NCBI RefSeq assembly: GCF_963675165.1
Contig: NC_087382.1
Span: 4,813,963-4,877,962 of the forward strand
From: Halichondria panicea
Taxonomy: Eukaryota > Porifera > Demospongiae > Suberitida > Halichondriidae
Reading direction: 5' to 3'
Length of the DNA: 64,000 nt
Shown here: piece after piece, positions 49,001 through 59,523 of the stretch
Position numbering within the stretch: the first letter of the stretch is position 1
Layout of the letters: each line of letters opens with the position of its first letter
The notes under the pieces: generated by a model
What the model saw: only the letters and a program-made list of their open reading frames with translations
What the model was told of the DNA's origin: nothing
The model's database searches: none
Position numbers and translations under genes: made by a program

Positions 49001-50983
49001 TAACTGAAGTGGACATCGACTTTATTTGAGCAACGCTGCAGCTTTCACTACCAAAAGAAGGCTCTAGGTTGATTCTGTCAGACTTGTTCGGATAGTCTTT
49101 GGCGTCTGGTCTAGCATCAGGGGCTGAATCAATGCAATGGATAGCAAAGTTAAACAGTTCAGTGAGGCCTGGCATCTTTTGTCTAACCGATATGATGAGA
49201 CTAGCTCGCCTTTCTGTCTCTGGAATAATTTCAGAACCATCCATACGACCACTAATGTCTGGCTGTGGAAAAGAGCCATTGTGCACGATAAGTAAAACTA
49301 GTCCAAAGGAGAACATATCGATTTTTGAAGAGAGATGAGAGACCTCTTCTTGTTTATCAGCATTTTGTGAGACTTGTGGGGGCATAAATGCTGGATTTCC
49401 AGGGAAATTTTTGCTTGAAGGGCCCAGATACTGTGCACATCCAAAGTCAGCTAGCTTAGCACTTGCACCGTCTTTCGAAAGCAAGATGTTAGTGGGGTTG
49501 ACATCTCCGTGAACAATTCCTCTGTCGTGGATATATTCTAAAGCTGATGCAATGTTTGACATGGTGTTCTGCTTGTTGAATGTTTGACCTGCAGCCAATA
49601 TATCGTCCAAGTTCCCGTGAAGCCTTTCCATCACTATATACTGGAAACGATAGTTTTCGTCCCATTTTTCATAGTGGGTGAAATATTGCACAACGCAGGG
49701 ATGGTGAATACCATTCAAGATATCGATTTCATCTTTAAAGCAAGAAGCTCGATAGTTCTTTTGTTTCCTTGTTTCAATGTGATGAAGCAGAGATGAATGG
49801 TACTTCTTTACTGCACATGGCTTGCCCTTATAGTCTCCAAGATAGACTGAGGCGTAACTGCCACTACCGAGTTTTTCGTGATCGATTGTCAAATCCACGG
49901 CCATGTTATCTGGCAGTGTACACGTATCCAAGGAACAATCTGCAAGTAAGGAGTGAAAATACTAACAATGTCATGTTATTCATGAACCTGGGGAAATTTA
50001 GAGATCAGATGATCATAATTATACAATCGTTATTTGATTGTATATTTACAACTGCATCTATATAGTCGTAATACCGTACCTCCTTCAACGGCAGAACGTT
50101 CACTGGCTGGGATAAATTCATCGTCTTCTGCAAGTTTACTGTATTGGCAGAATATTCATTATAGATAGCTGACTAAAATAATATTCAATTAGTGGGTAAA
50201 AAAATTAGTGGTCATGGGGGGAATGTGATTCGGGAAGTCCTTGGGGGGGACAGTCCCAGGGAAACTCCCAAACCTCTCAACCATGGGATACTAACACTAT
50301 TAAAAACTCATAAGCATATGTACCATTTCTTTGAAGCTGAAACTGCAGTGTAAGGAGGTGGCTTTTCTTCTGGGTAGTTCGGGCAGTTTCCTCCTGTGAA
50401 AATAATATCAGCTTATGTTTTATGGTGCGTAGTGAGTGCCACTTACTGCCTTTGGTCACAGTAGATTTGTATGATTCACTCTTAAGATACGATGTTTGTG
50501 CCGACGAGATACTGCATGTATAAAATTAATAGAGAGAGTGGAATCACATGCATGCACATTAGGAATATACTATAATTATATAGGTGTTCAGTTGCGACGA
50601 GTATGATACGTGAGGGACCACTCATAATTATAGTGACATATACCGATTATATTCTAGCTATCTCTCAACAATGTTTACTATAATTACATCTTCTGCATGG
50701 CTATAATGATTCAAGTTGGCGTATCTATTAAAATACCAAATGCACTTTGCAATAATGATGTCAAGACTGACTCTTTAGCTCATAATCATAGAATTTCACT
50801 GCCTAGATCATTATTATATGCAAGCACCAAGGAAGCATACTTCACTAGCTAGCTAGAACCTCACTTGAACTCCCCAGGCTGATCTTTGCTGGACTCAACA
50901 ATTTCCCAGCCATCATAATCATATGATTCGCTTGCATCCACAGCTCCAACCTGAGGCTGGGAAGAGGAACTGTTGTTTCCCAT
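40072..50983 (-). CDS. Gene D: N-myristoylated protein kinase fused to a long repeat-rich linker and the family C-terminal region
   Basis: Spliced CDS, minus strand, starting at ATG 50983. The N-terminus MGNNSSSSQPQ is a strong myristoylation signal. Short exons (about 50460-50515, 50335-50395, 50090-50150) encode a linker with a PPPY motif. Exon 48917-49939 is a complete kinase domain. It is followed by phase-1 modules (about 48565-48745, 47872-47998, 47618-47687), a tandem exon array (44.2-47.2 kb), a large basic/serine-rich exon with GASGCGGSGGKDDDE (about 42875-44163), an exon near 42711-42808, an exon with IHPPEHSS-type text (about 41915-42544), and C-terminal exons matching gene B (about 41348-41556, 41212-41290, 40588-40800, 40320-40384, 40072-40205). 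It ends LLKLLRTH. A membrane-tethered signalling scaffold is a plausible inference, no more. The kinase and the rest could be two genes. The kinase exon ends in phase 1 (HLHA, then G) exactly like the modules that follow, which favours one gene. Confidence 0.65.
41651..41855. mobile_element. MITE with TACCGTATAGCGGGTAATTT termini
   Basis: The ends taccgtatagcgggtaattt and aaattatacctgttatacggta are inverted. It is the same family as 5830-5979 and lies in a gene D intron. Gene B has no counterpart at the equivalent place. Confidence 0.65.
44170..47190 (-). repeat. Tandem two-exon array in gene D, period about 490-530 bp
   Basis: Each unit has a small exon (VVSAQQKQEQAEEDE type) and a larger one that starts A(L)P(F/C)KRVKLTSESD and runs to a basic end, GPRKRERLVSAKVNKPKK. 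The common point gcagcta recurs near 44159, 44684, 45185, 45671, 46201 and 46730. The edge unit near 46980-47185 lacks the first part. The units ending near 46201 and 46730 differ at only about ten positions by eye. The basic ends resemble bipartite nuclear localisation signals. Open frames on the plus strand are shadows. Confidence 0.8.
48056..48516. mobile_element. Third copy of the TGCCTCGGTG-terminus element
   Basis: The left end tgcctcaatggaggtg and right end cgcttgcgcatgcgcaccga bound an interior that matches 24591-25064 and 31443-31850. A short CA-rich tract precedes the right end. It lies in a gene D intron. Confidence 0.6.
48917..49939 (-). other. Kinase-domain exon of gene D (341 codons)
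   Basis: A single exon carries all kinase landmarks: glycine loop LGSGSYASVYLG, ATP lysine in CAVKKY, alpha-C glutamate in CFKDEIDIL, catalytic loop HGDVNPTNILL, metal site LADFGCAQYLG, GNPAFMPPQV at the APE position, KIDMFSFGLVLL and DARPDA. Departures from consensus are HRD to HGD, LKP to VNP and APE to PPQ. The catalytic Asp and Asn and the DFG remain, so activity is possible but may be altered. Overall it resembles Ser/Thr or dual-specificity kinases of the tyrosine-kinase-like group (inference). Confidence 0.85.
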
Positions 50984-51165
50984 GGTCAATGTGTCTAGGC
51001 TTTAAATTATAGCTTTATTTACTATTGATGTACTGAAAAAAGGCTAGCTTTATATATTGCACTGAAAATTAACCCAGCCCATCCCATTTTTGACAGGAAC
51101 TTCATTGAACCACATAAACACATACCGGTACACTGCACTGATACATTGATACACTGACTGACTAG

Positions 51166-52963
51166 CTATAGTGGGTCAATGTTCAGTCTGGATAGATCCA
51201 CAACATGTCTGAAGGTCGGGCGTCCGTGGGGACAGTTCTGGAGGGGAAAAAGGAACGATTTAGCGGATTCAGAGCAATATGGAATAATGATACACAATCA
51301 AAATACACACATTCCCCTTGTTAATTGTGTGGTGTCTGTGGAGTGGAGTGAGGCTAATACATACACACCCCCACCCCCACCTCTCTACACACTCACCCAT
51401 GGTTGCTCCATCTCTCCCATATGGTAAATAAGCTGCAGTATAAATTTTGGAATGGTAAAGACATTGCATGCAGTATGTTGAAAACAGCATTACCTTGCTC
51501 ATTTCAGATACTTTTAATGCAGTTCCAATCATAATAGATGTTCTGTGAAATGCAAAGGCATATATAAAACTTTTACTACTGCATGTACTCATTACCATGC
51601 ACCAACCTGCAAGCCCTTGAGGCAAAGTAAGCTCTCACTGCACTGGGCCTCACAATCTCTCCCTGCATGTACATGTACATGTATAGACAGATTGAGGACC
51701 ATACCAAGCGCTTTAATTTGAGTATAAAAAATCTGCAGTTGAGCATGCGCTTAAAATAAAGATACGTCTATAATCGAGTAAGCGAATAATCCAGTAATAG
51801 CAACCATTATTATAGTAACAACTATAATTAATTAGCTGCCCTTCTAAGAGGGCGGCTGATTCATGAGACTAATTAGCACTGTGTTGTCAGTGGTGATGTA
51901 CCTCTGAGACTCCACTATCTGAGAGCAAGAATACCAGCTCATCAATATCTGTGAAAATTGTATCCATTAAATTGCCATAATTATACCTATATAATCACTA
52001 TGCACCTTTGGGCCCTAGTGACCATTGGCCCCCATAGACTGGTTTAGAAGTGAGCTTTATCCTCTTACACGGTGAAGCTGTGGATGCAAGCATAATCACA
52101 TTCAGTATGGACACAACTAACAGTACTTCACCCATAACTGTACCATTGTGGTCAATCTCAAAGTGAAAGCCATTCATCTCAAACAGCGAGAGATTGTCAA
52201 TGACGACATTCTCGTGTACAGCTGTCAATTCCAGCGGGATTGGGCTGAACGGAAGGAAACAACAGTACATTGTTTTATCAGACTCTTGTTTACAAAGTAG
52301 TATATATACTGATACAGAGGAAGTTTATTTAGACAATTGGGACTCTGTAAACAGTGTCAAGAGTAGTACTCGGACAGTGTACATTGTAAATATAAACACT
52401 GCATATAATTTTGCTACACCTACACAATACATAGTGCAGCCTTGGGCACAATTCATAGTTCTGGTAGAAAGTTTGTTTGGTAGACAAATTGTCTGCAAAT
52501 AATTATAATTATGAACATATTAGGAATTAATTTCATTCTCATAATGGCCTGCCTGCCTGCCACTACCCGGATAAGTTACCTGATCAGCTTCTGGTGCTTT
52601 ATAACCATCTCTCTCTGAAGTCGCTCAAAGTTATACTTCTCATCAGTAGCATGCTAAAGAAAAGATATTATTATGCCTCGGGGCATATAATCATATAATT
52701 ATGCGATAAAGCTGCATGCAATATTATTGGTGGTACACGTACACATACAATGTAACAATGAATGAATACATTTGCCACTATATTGGTATGCAACAGGGGT
52801 CACTGTTCATACACACACTCTCATATACCTGGTCCACAATGAAGAGATCACTCCCGAGTCTGGTGATGATGAAACCAAGGTTGAACTGGGCAAGCAAAAG
52901 AATCCATTGATGTGGCATACATAATTCCAGGTGTGTGTGTGTGTGTGTGTGGGTGTGGTGTGT

Positions 52964-53024
<61 letters not shown>

Positions 53025-56000
53025 ATGTGTGTGCTAGCCACCACACTGTAGTAACATGTACCTGTCCACATACAATGTACATTGTATATTCATACATGCA
53101 TACACCATATTAGCCACGAACATTCTTAGTAAAACTTTCCCACAATACAGGCCACAATAAAGAAGCCCCTAAGGCCATATACATTAGGTACCCATGATAT
53201 TCACATATTCACTGTCCAGTAATATTATAGTTCCAATTGGCCACTGCCGCCACAACACCACTTGTACCCAAACACAATGTGTGGGGGGGGGGTAATAAAA
53301 TACTTACTTGTCCCAGCACTTTCATCTTCGAAAAATCACTTTTCCTGCATATAGTTTTAACAAATAGAAATGCCATGTACCCAACAAGGTACCTTCCTAA
53401 CTGTATTAAGGAACCTTCTTAGGAAAGTATTAAAAAAGGGAGAAAGCTAGTATCAGGAGTGTCATGCACTCCTGCTAGTATCAGTAGTGAAATATAACAG
53501 GCAAACACGCAAAGTTAGTCTGGCTGTGGTTGGAATCACAATTTTAAGCCAAGTATAAATTATGAACAACAGTGACATGCAGTTTATGTATTTAGTGGTC
53601 TATTATTGTACATGCTCTAATTGTCACCTTATCTCTTTCCTCAATTCATTTTCAGCGTCCTTGTTAGAAGATGGCGTGATCTTGGCTCGGAAACACCTCC
53701 CACCACCAACACTCTCACCGTCCCTCGATAACTGCGCCGCCTCCAGTCGCTTAGCAACCGCTCGGAGGTCAAAAGATACAGACTGTGTCAATGGTGGTTC
53801 GTATTGAGGTGACTTTAAATTATGTGGAGTGATAGTTTTAGCTTTGGATTTGGCAGCAGAATTCCTATTAATTATATTCGTGGGAGGAACTGTTGTACCG
53901 GATGAAGTGATTAGATTGAAACTGATAGCGTTTGTTTCAGCTCCTACTGTTTCCTTAACATTACAAGAGTTAATCATAATATTATCTTCGTGGCTTGATC
54001 CAACATTAGAAATGGGCTCCACCAAATCATCCACTACTGTAACAGGTGTGTCTATTCTCAAACTGTCAGTTTCAGTTTCGTGAACATCATTAATTCCAGC
54101 GGAGCCACTACTCAAAGTGGATATTTCGGAGGGACTTTTTGTTGAATCGGTAATCACATACTCGGTGTCCATAGCAACTGCTGGGTCACGTGTTTCCATC
54201 TCTTCTACAAAGATATGTGTTGATAAGATGGGGGACTCCCGGTCACTTAGTGATGAGTTAAGGTCGGGGGTTGGTCGGGTCACACCATAGTCAGATAGTT
54301 TGGCCTCTGAATAATTATAAGGGAAAATAAGACAATGCGTGGTGAAAACAAACTGATTTACAACGGATGTACAATACAGAGGAATGTAAGTCATATGACT
54401 GTGTACTATAATTATAATGATAGGTAATTTTGGGACAATCACTTTCAGCCAATTTGCAAGGTAGTAATTAGCTGCGCTAACGTTTTGATTGTGGTTGACT
54501 GGCTGTGTTATCAGCTCCATGGAGGAATCTACAGGGAAAAGACCAAATAAGTACATTTGAGAAGAGTAATTCAGTTGTCTGTAAATCAGACAAAAGAAAC
54601 ATCAGTCATGCATGCAGGATAATTAGAAGCTGCTGTAGCTGCATGTAGGAAATTGATATAGGAGTCATACTGCAAGAGTTTTACTTTATTATGGGTATTA
54701 TGGGGGAATGGGACACGTGGGACACAGGCTTTAAAAGTACTGAGCCTTTAAAGGCCAATTAATATTCACTACATACAATATTGCAATTGAGGCTATGTCA
54801 CAGTTCAAGAAGTTGGGCCAGTCCTGCAGTTGTACGAGCTTTCATTAACGTAGCATGAGCCATAAACTGTTGTCGTGCAGGAGTTCATGCAGTCATAATA
54901 AACTCATGAGCAGCTAGTGTACCGTTTGAGTGATCCTCGAGTAGAGGGTGTGTCCTTTGCCGATGATACTGCTGAGTCAGCAGTGTGGGCTGGGCTAGGG
55001 GTGTGGTCACTGGTGTCGTACACGCCTTGCATTGGCTCAAACAACTTCTTCAGTGTTACCTACACATTTTACGTCATATATTATTTACAGACTTGATTTT
55101 TATTGTGCCTTTCGTCATTACAAACAATATTCACAGCCTTAAGTACAACAGTTGATCCTCCTGTAATTGTAGTCATATTTGTGTGTGTATGTGACAAGTC
55201 ACATGTACAAATTGGCATACCCCTATTGTACAGAGAACTAATTGCAGTATTGTAAATAGCCCATACAGCAATTTCATTCAATTCTCTATTGTTATAACTG
55301 ACAACATGCTTGGCATAACTAAATGTCACGAGTTATTGCATGCATACCAAGTACATGTATGTAATATACTCACTTTAATCAACAGCAGGAGAGCCTTCTC
55401 TTGATGCAGCATCACCTTACGCTTGTCAGGGGTCACGTTGACATCAACATGCTCTGTGGATGAAGTTGAAACAAAAAATACAAACACATAATTATATAGT
55501 GTGAAGCAAAAAAGCAATGTTGTATGGATGTTTGGTAAAGATCATTAGCAGTAAAAGTAATTAATGCTATGTAATAATTGGTAAAGGGTCATTATAAAAA
55601 AAAGTTAAAAATAATTTGATACACACACAACTTTGAAGAACATGTACCTCGATCCTCATTTTGTGTGCAAGCAATGATGATCAACGATCAACACAAGCAC
55701 AAGAGTATGGAGCATGCGTATGAATGCACTAGCTAGCTCTCACCTCTAGGTGTGGCGATGCAGAGCACTATGAACGGGTACTGGTGTCTGTTGTAACAGT
55801 GGTACACCTCGTTCACCAGCTTGCTCAACTGAAGGGGGGGGGGGGCAAAGATTTTTAGATTGATGCAGACAACTTCAGTATAATTTTGAGCTGAGTCTTC
55901 TGCAAAGAAGCTGTTCTTTTAATTGTTTAACGATAGAGTACTAGCTTACCAATGCATGAGACTCTATATTAGCCTCCTTATAGATCATTACCTTGGAGTA

Positions 56001-59000
56001 ATCGCAGGGTCGGTTATTGAAGAAGAAAAACTGTCGATCTGTAGATCCACGTCCGTAGCCATGGTTACAACGAGACACATATCCACTGAGTCTGCAGACA
56101 AAATATATTAGCACTGAAGTGAAGACAAGTGTAATGATCATACCCATCAAACAATAATATAGTTCAGAAATTTGTGAACTAGAGAACATACAAACTGTAA
56201 ACTGGACAATTGGTTTTTTGTGCATTTAGAATTATAGACTACACAGATGTAATGCTTTAATTGCAGTTTTTCTCACTTGAATAGGTTAGTGTTCTCAATG
56301 GACTGAGCAGACTCTCCTTCTGCTGCTAGTACATCGTCATGTGAGCATGGGACAATCTCTACCAGCTGAGAGAACTGATACAGTGTGTGGGCGGAGGGAT
56401 GCACACAGTACTATAATTATGTGTACCGTACGTATTACTATTGTAACAATGTTTTGCGAGCGAAAAACCTTTGCAAAGGAGCCAAATCAGCAGAAATTTT
56501 TAAACTGTTATAAGATCGTGATGTCACACAAGTACCGGTATAATTTATGTGTTTGCTCTTTTATTTTTGCAAAGCCTTTAGCACAAGTTTGCATATGTTT
56601 GATGCTCGGAAACATTGTTAAGTATAGTAATCTGTAGAGTTTTAGTACACGTCAATATAAAGCAGAACTCAGTAAATCTTATAATTATAGCAATTAATAC
56701 CTGTTTGGCTCCGAATACGTCAGTGATGTTGTCTTTGAGGTTAGGATTACCACTGGTAGAGAGGACCACCTGCTTGCCACTGAGGTGCCAGAAGTAAGAT
56801 TTATAAACAAAAGTAGAACCTTTGTATATAATTATAGATACTATATTTTCATCAGTCTCTCACTATAAAAATATAATATGATTGTACGTAACCTGCTAAA
56901 ATGTGATCTTGTACATGTATAGGGACACTGCGTGGATGACTGCATGTGCTATTATAGTTATAGTAACGCTATGGTTACGTAACAGATGTACTGTGTACAC
57001 TAGGTTTGACTTGTAACTATAGCAGCACAAACAAACTGATCACCCTTTCTTGGTGAGGTTGTGGCATGTGATCTTCACTCCTGTGCTCACTACACAATAG
57101 CCCTGGAGCAACTGAACCATCTTCACAAAATCCTGTAGAAGATTGAATCTTATATTAGGCTACAGTATCAAGAAACAAACAGTTCAAGTACTCCTAAATG
57201 TGGACTGCCTGAAATATGAACATGCGCCTCTTGTACGAGTATGTTTTCCCAAGTCAATAAGAAGTGCAGCACATGCATATCCAGTTATGTAGAAGAAATC
57301 TGAACAATTATTAACGATATAATTTATGTAAACAAATATTCAATGGAATCTAAACACACACCGTAAAGATTCAACAAACAGAACAGAAACAACTTTATAT
57401 GGAAGCTAGCGCTGACTACATGTACAGTGTACGTGCATGTGTATACACTGTATGTACAGCTCGTGCATGTATGTGCAGGCTCACCTTCTTGATATTCCTG
57501 ATGAACTCTTTTCTACGCACTGGGAGAGAATGGAACAGGTTCTTCAGAGAGACAGTTGTACCAGCCTGTACAAATGAGAGGGAGGGAATCTTATCTGGAC
57601 CTTGACCATCACAGATCTATAAAACACACTTAGCAAATTTTTAATTAAGCATTTCAAAGCTTTTTGGAAGTTGTTGCATTAAGCTCTGTAGTCAATGTGT
57701 ATGGTCATTCAAAGGTTGCTATGGAACCACACCTCACTCAGAAAATAGATTCAGTCTCAATGATGCCAATGACAGTTTAGCTATAACATAAACTGCACCT
57801 GTCTTGCACAAGGTGTTTTTGACTTGATCTGCCCATGATTGTCATACTCCAACTTTGTGCCCACTTTAGCTGTCACATGACATGTAGTGATGCTCAAATC
57901 ACTGCAGGAAAATAACAATAAGAAACTATTTGCACAATTAAACGATTTCAACTTAACAAGGGTAGTATTGCACAAGCACGAATATTGCAAAAGGGAAGTT
58001 GGGGGGGGGGGGAGCCAGATGCCTTCTAGGAGGGTCTAGAAGCATGTCCCCCAGAACATTTCACTGTTTGAGACGGCATTTAATTTTTTTTTTTTTTAAT
58101 GGGATAATTTCATGGGTCCACAGTTTTGCATAGTGTTACATGCTGCCTCGGGCGCTCCGTTGTTACATTTTTGTGAACCAAAACAATTTTAATCTCTTTT
58201 AATCTCACCATGGAGAACACCCTAGCCCACTGAGAGCCTGACATTGCAATAAATACAAAGGAAGCTTGTACAGAGCTTGTACAAGGCTTGTACCTAAACG
58301 AGCTATATAAAGCTTGTACAATATGCTTGTAACTGAGCGAGCTAAAACTTGTACAAGGCTTGTACATAAACAATTAAGTTAAAAGCTTGGTTGAAACTGA
58401 GAGTAAACTAAAGGCTCGCAATTGCAGCTTGAACAATGCTTATAATTATAGTAAAACTGAATGTGGTTTTTACAAGCCCGCTTACATGTAGCTCGTATAT
58501 GTACAAACAGGTGTCTGTAGATAAACACACAACAATGTTGGATACCTCAGTGCACAGAGGGAGCTCAGTGCTTCCCCCCGGAATCCAAATGTTGCAACGC
58601 CCATTTCCAGGTCGGAGAAATCGGAGATCTTTGACGTGTGGTGTTTTAGAGCGAGAGCCTGGAAATTGTCATCTGTGACTCCACCTCCATTATCAATCAC
58701 CTCCACCAGCTCAGAGCCATGCTCCTTTAGCCGAACCTCTGTAGGGAAAGGTACGAAATAAATCACTACTTGGACAAGAACATTACCATTCGTACGTGTA
58801 CGTTGGCTCGTGAAGGTAATCTATAATTTTAGTGGCACCTTATTGAATGCTTTACCAACTAGTGTGTATGCATACCCAAAGCACGATATTTACACAGTGG
58901 TGATGCATGATGCATAATTACGTGACATTATAATAATTATAGTAAACACAGGTTGATACAAAAGGATGAACGAAAAATTTATTCAACGTTTAGCAAATTA

Positions 59001-59138
59001 TTTCATAATACCTATGGTTGTTGCTCCAGCATCCAAACTGTTTTCCACTAGTTCTTTAACTGCCACTGCGAGACTGAGCACCACTTGCCCAGAGCATATC
59101 CTATGCACAGTCCCTCTGTCAATAGCTCTCACAGACAT
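51166..59138 (-). CDS. PMS2: PMS2-like MutL mismatch-repair endonuclease
   Basis: Complete spliced gene, minus strand. Exon 1 (59012-59138) starts [20 protein letters not shown] and has the ATPase motif ENSLDAGA. Exon 2 (58546-58738) has DNGGGV, KHHTSKI and FGFRGEAL of the GHKL fold. Next come [24 protein letters not shown], the dimer-region exons, [15 protein letters not shown] and [20 protein letters not shown]. An acidic linker follows (about 53640-54310). C-terminal exons: [19 protein letters not shown] (about 52805-52888) with [10 protein letters not shown] in the next exon, together the [12 protein letters not shown] endonuclease motif, then [18 protein letters not shown], exon 52006-52077, [43 protein letters not shown] and [15 protein letters not shown] before the stop at 51166. 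It pairs with MLH1 as MutL-alpha and nicks DNA in mismatch repair. All key motifs are intact. Confidence 0.93.
52006..52077 (-). other. PMS2 exon whose relatives occur six times in gene D
   Basis: This 72-nt PMS2 exon encodes [20 protein letters not shown]. Gene D array exons encode PCKRVKLTSESDHESQSPLG after the same kind of acceptor, with about three quarters nucleotide identity by eye. In PMS2 the segment aligns with the normal family sequence before the [10 protein letters not shown] motif, so PMS2 is the likely source. Confidence 0.65.
52931..53034. repeat. (TG)n microsatellite in a PMS2 intron
   Basis: About 100 bp of TG repeat with a few interruptions (gggtgtgg), between the exons carrying the two halves of the endonuclease motif region and the upstream linker. 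Non-coding. Confidence 0.95.
58258..58450. repeat. Short interspersed GCTTGTAC repeats in PMS2 intron 2
   Basis: About eight copies of (g)cttgtac(a/c) occur in under 200 bp, some as agcttgtacaaggcttgtac. Non-coding; origin unclear. Confidence 0.55.
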
Positions 59139-59523
59139 TTATATACCATTTCACTGCTGCTTTCTCCTTGGCCTTCACATGGCCAGAGGTAAAGGTTTTT
59201 ACTCTAAAAAGTGTATTTTGATGTCATTCTAATCATCATCATCTCTTGCACGCAACAATGAATTTGCTAAGGCTTTGTTATGTCATGGGGAGGTGCTCGT
59301 GTTGCAAATTAGCTTAGTCAGCGGAGGAGTGAAAATAGAGACAGAGTCGAGTGAGTTCGAGTACGTGTAGTCAGTCAGCAAATTCATGGAGTTCTCGGAG
59401 TTCTCAAGATAGTTACGCATTAATTTTTTTACTACATTATTTATTCAGTCTCTCTAGCTAGAATAGTTACATCTATTTATTTATTCTAAGCAAGACCCTG
59501 TCGTCAAGGCCTGGCAGCTAGCT
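59139..59523. promoter_or_regulatory. Shared 5' region of PMS2 and the SLC4 gene
   Basis: The two start codons (PMS2 at 59138 minus, SLC4 at 59524 plus) point away from each other and are 385 bp apart. The interval must hold both 5' UTRs and core promoters unless an upstream non-coding SLC4 exon exists. No clear TATA box was assigned on either side. It contains the repeated word gagttc(g/t)(a/c)g around 59345-59405. Confidence 0.55.

Noticed and set aside
52778-53113. His-Thr and Cys-Val frames in PMS2
   Set aside because: They come from the (TG)n tract in an intron.
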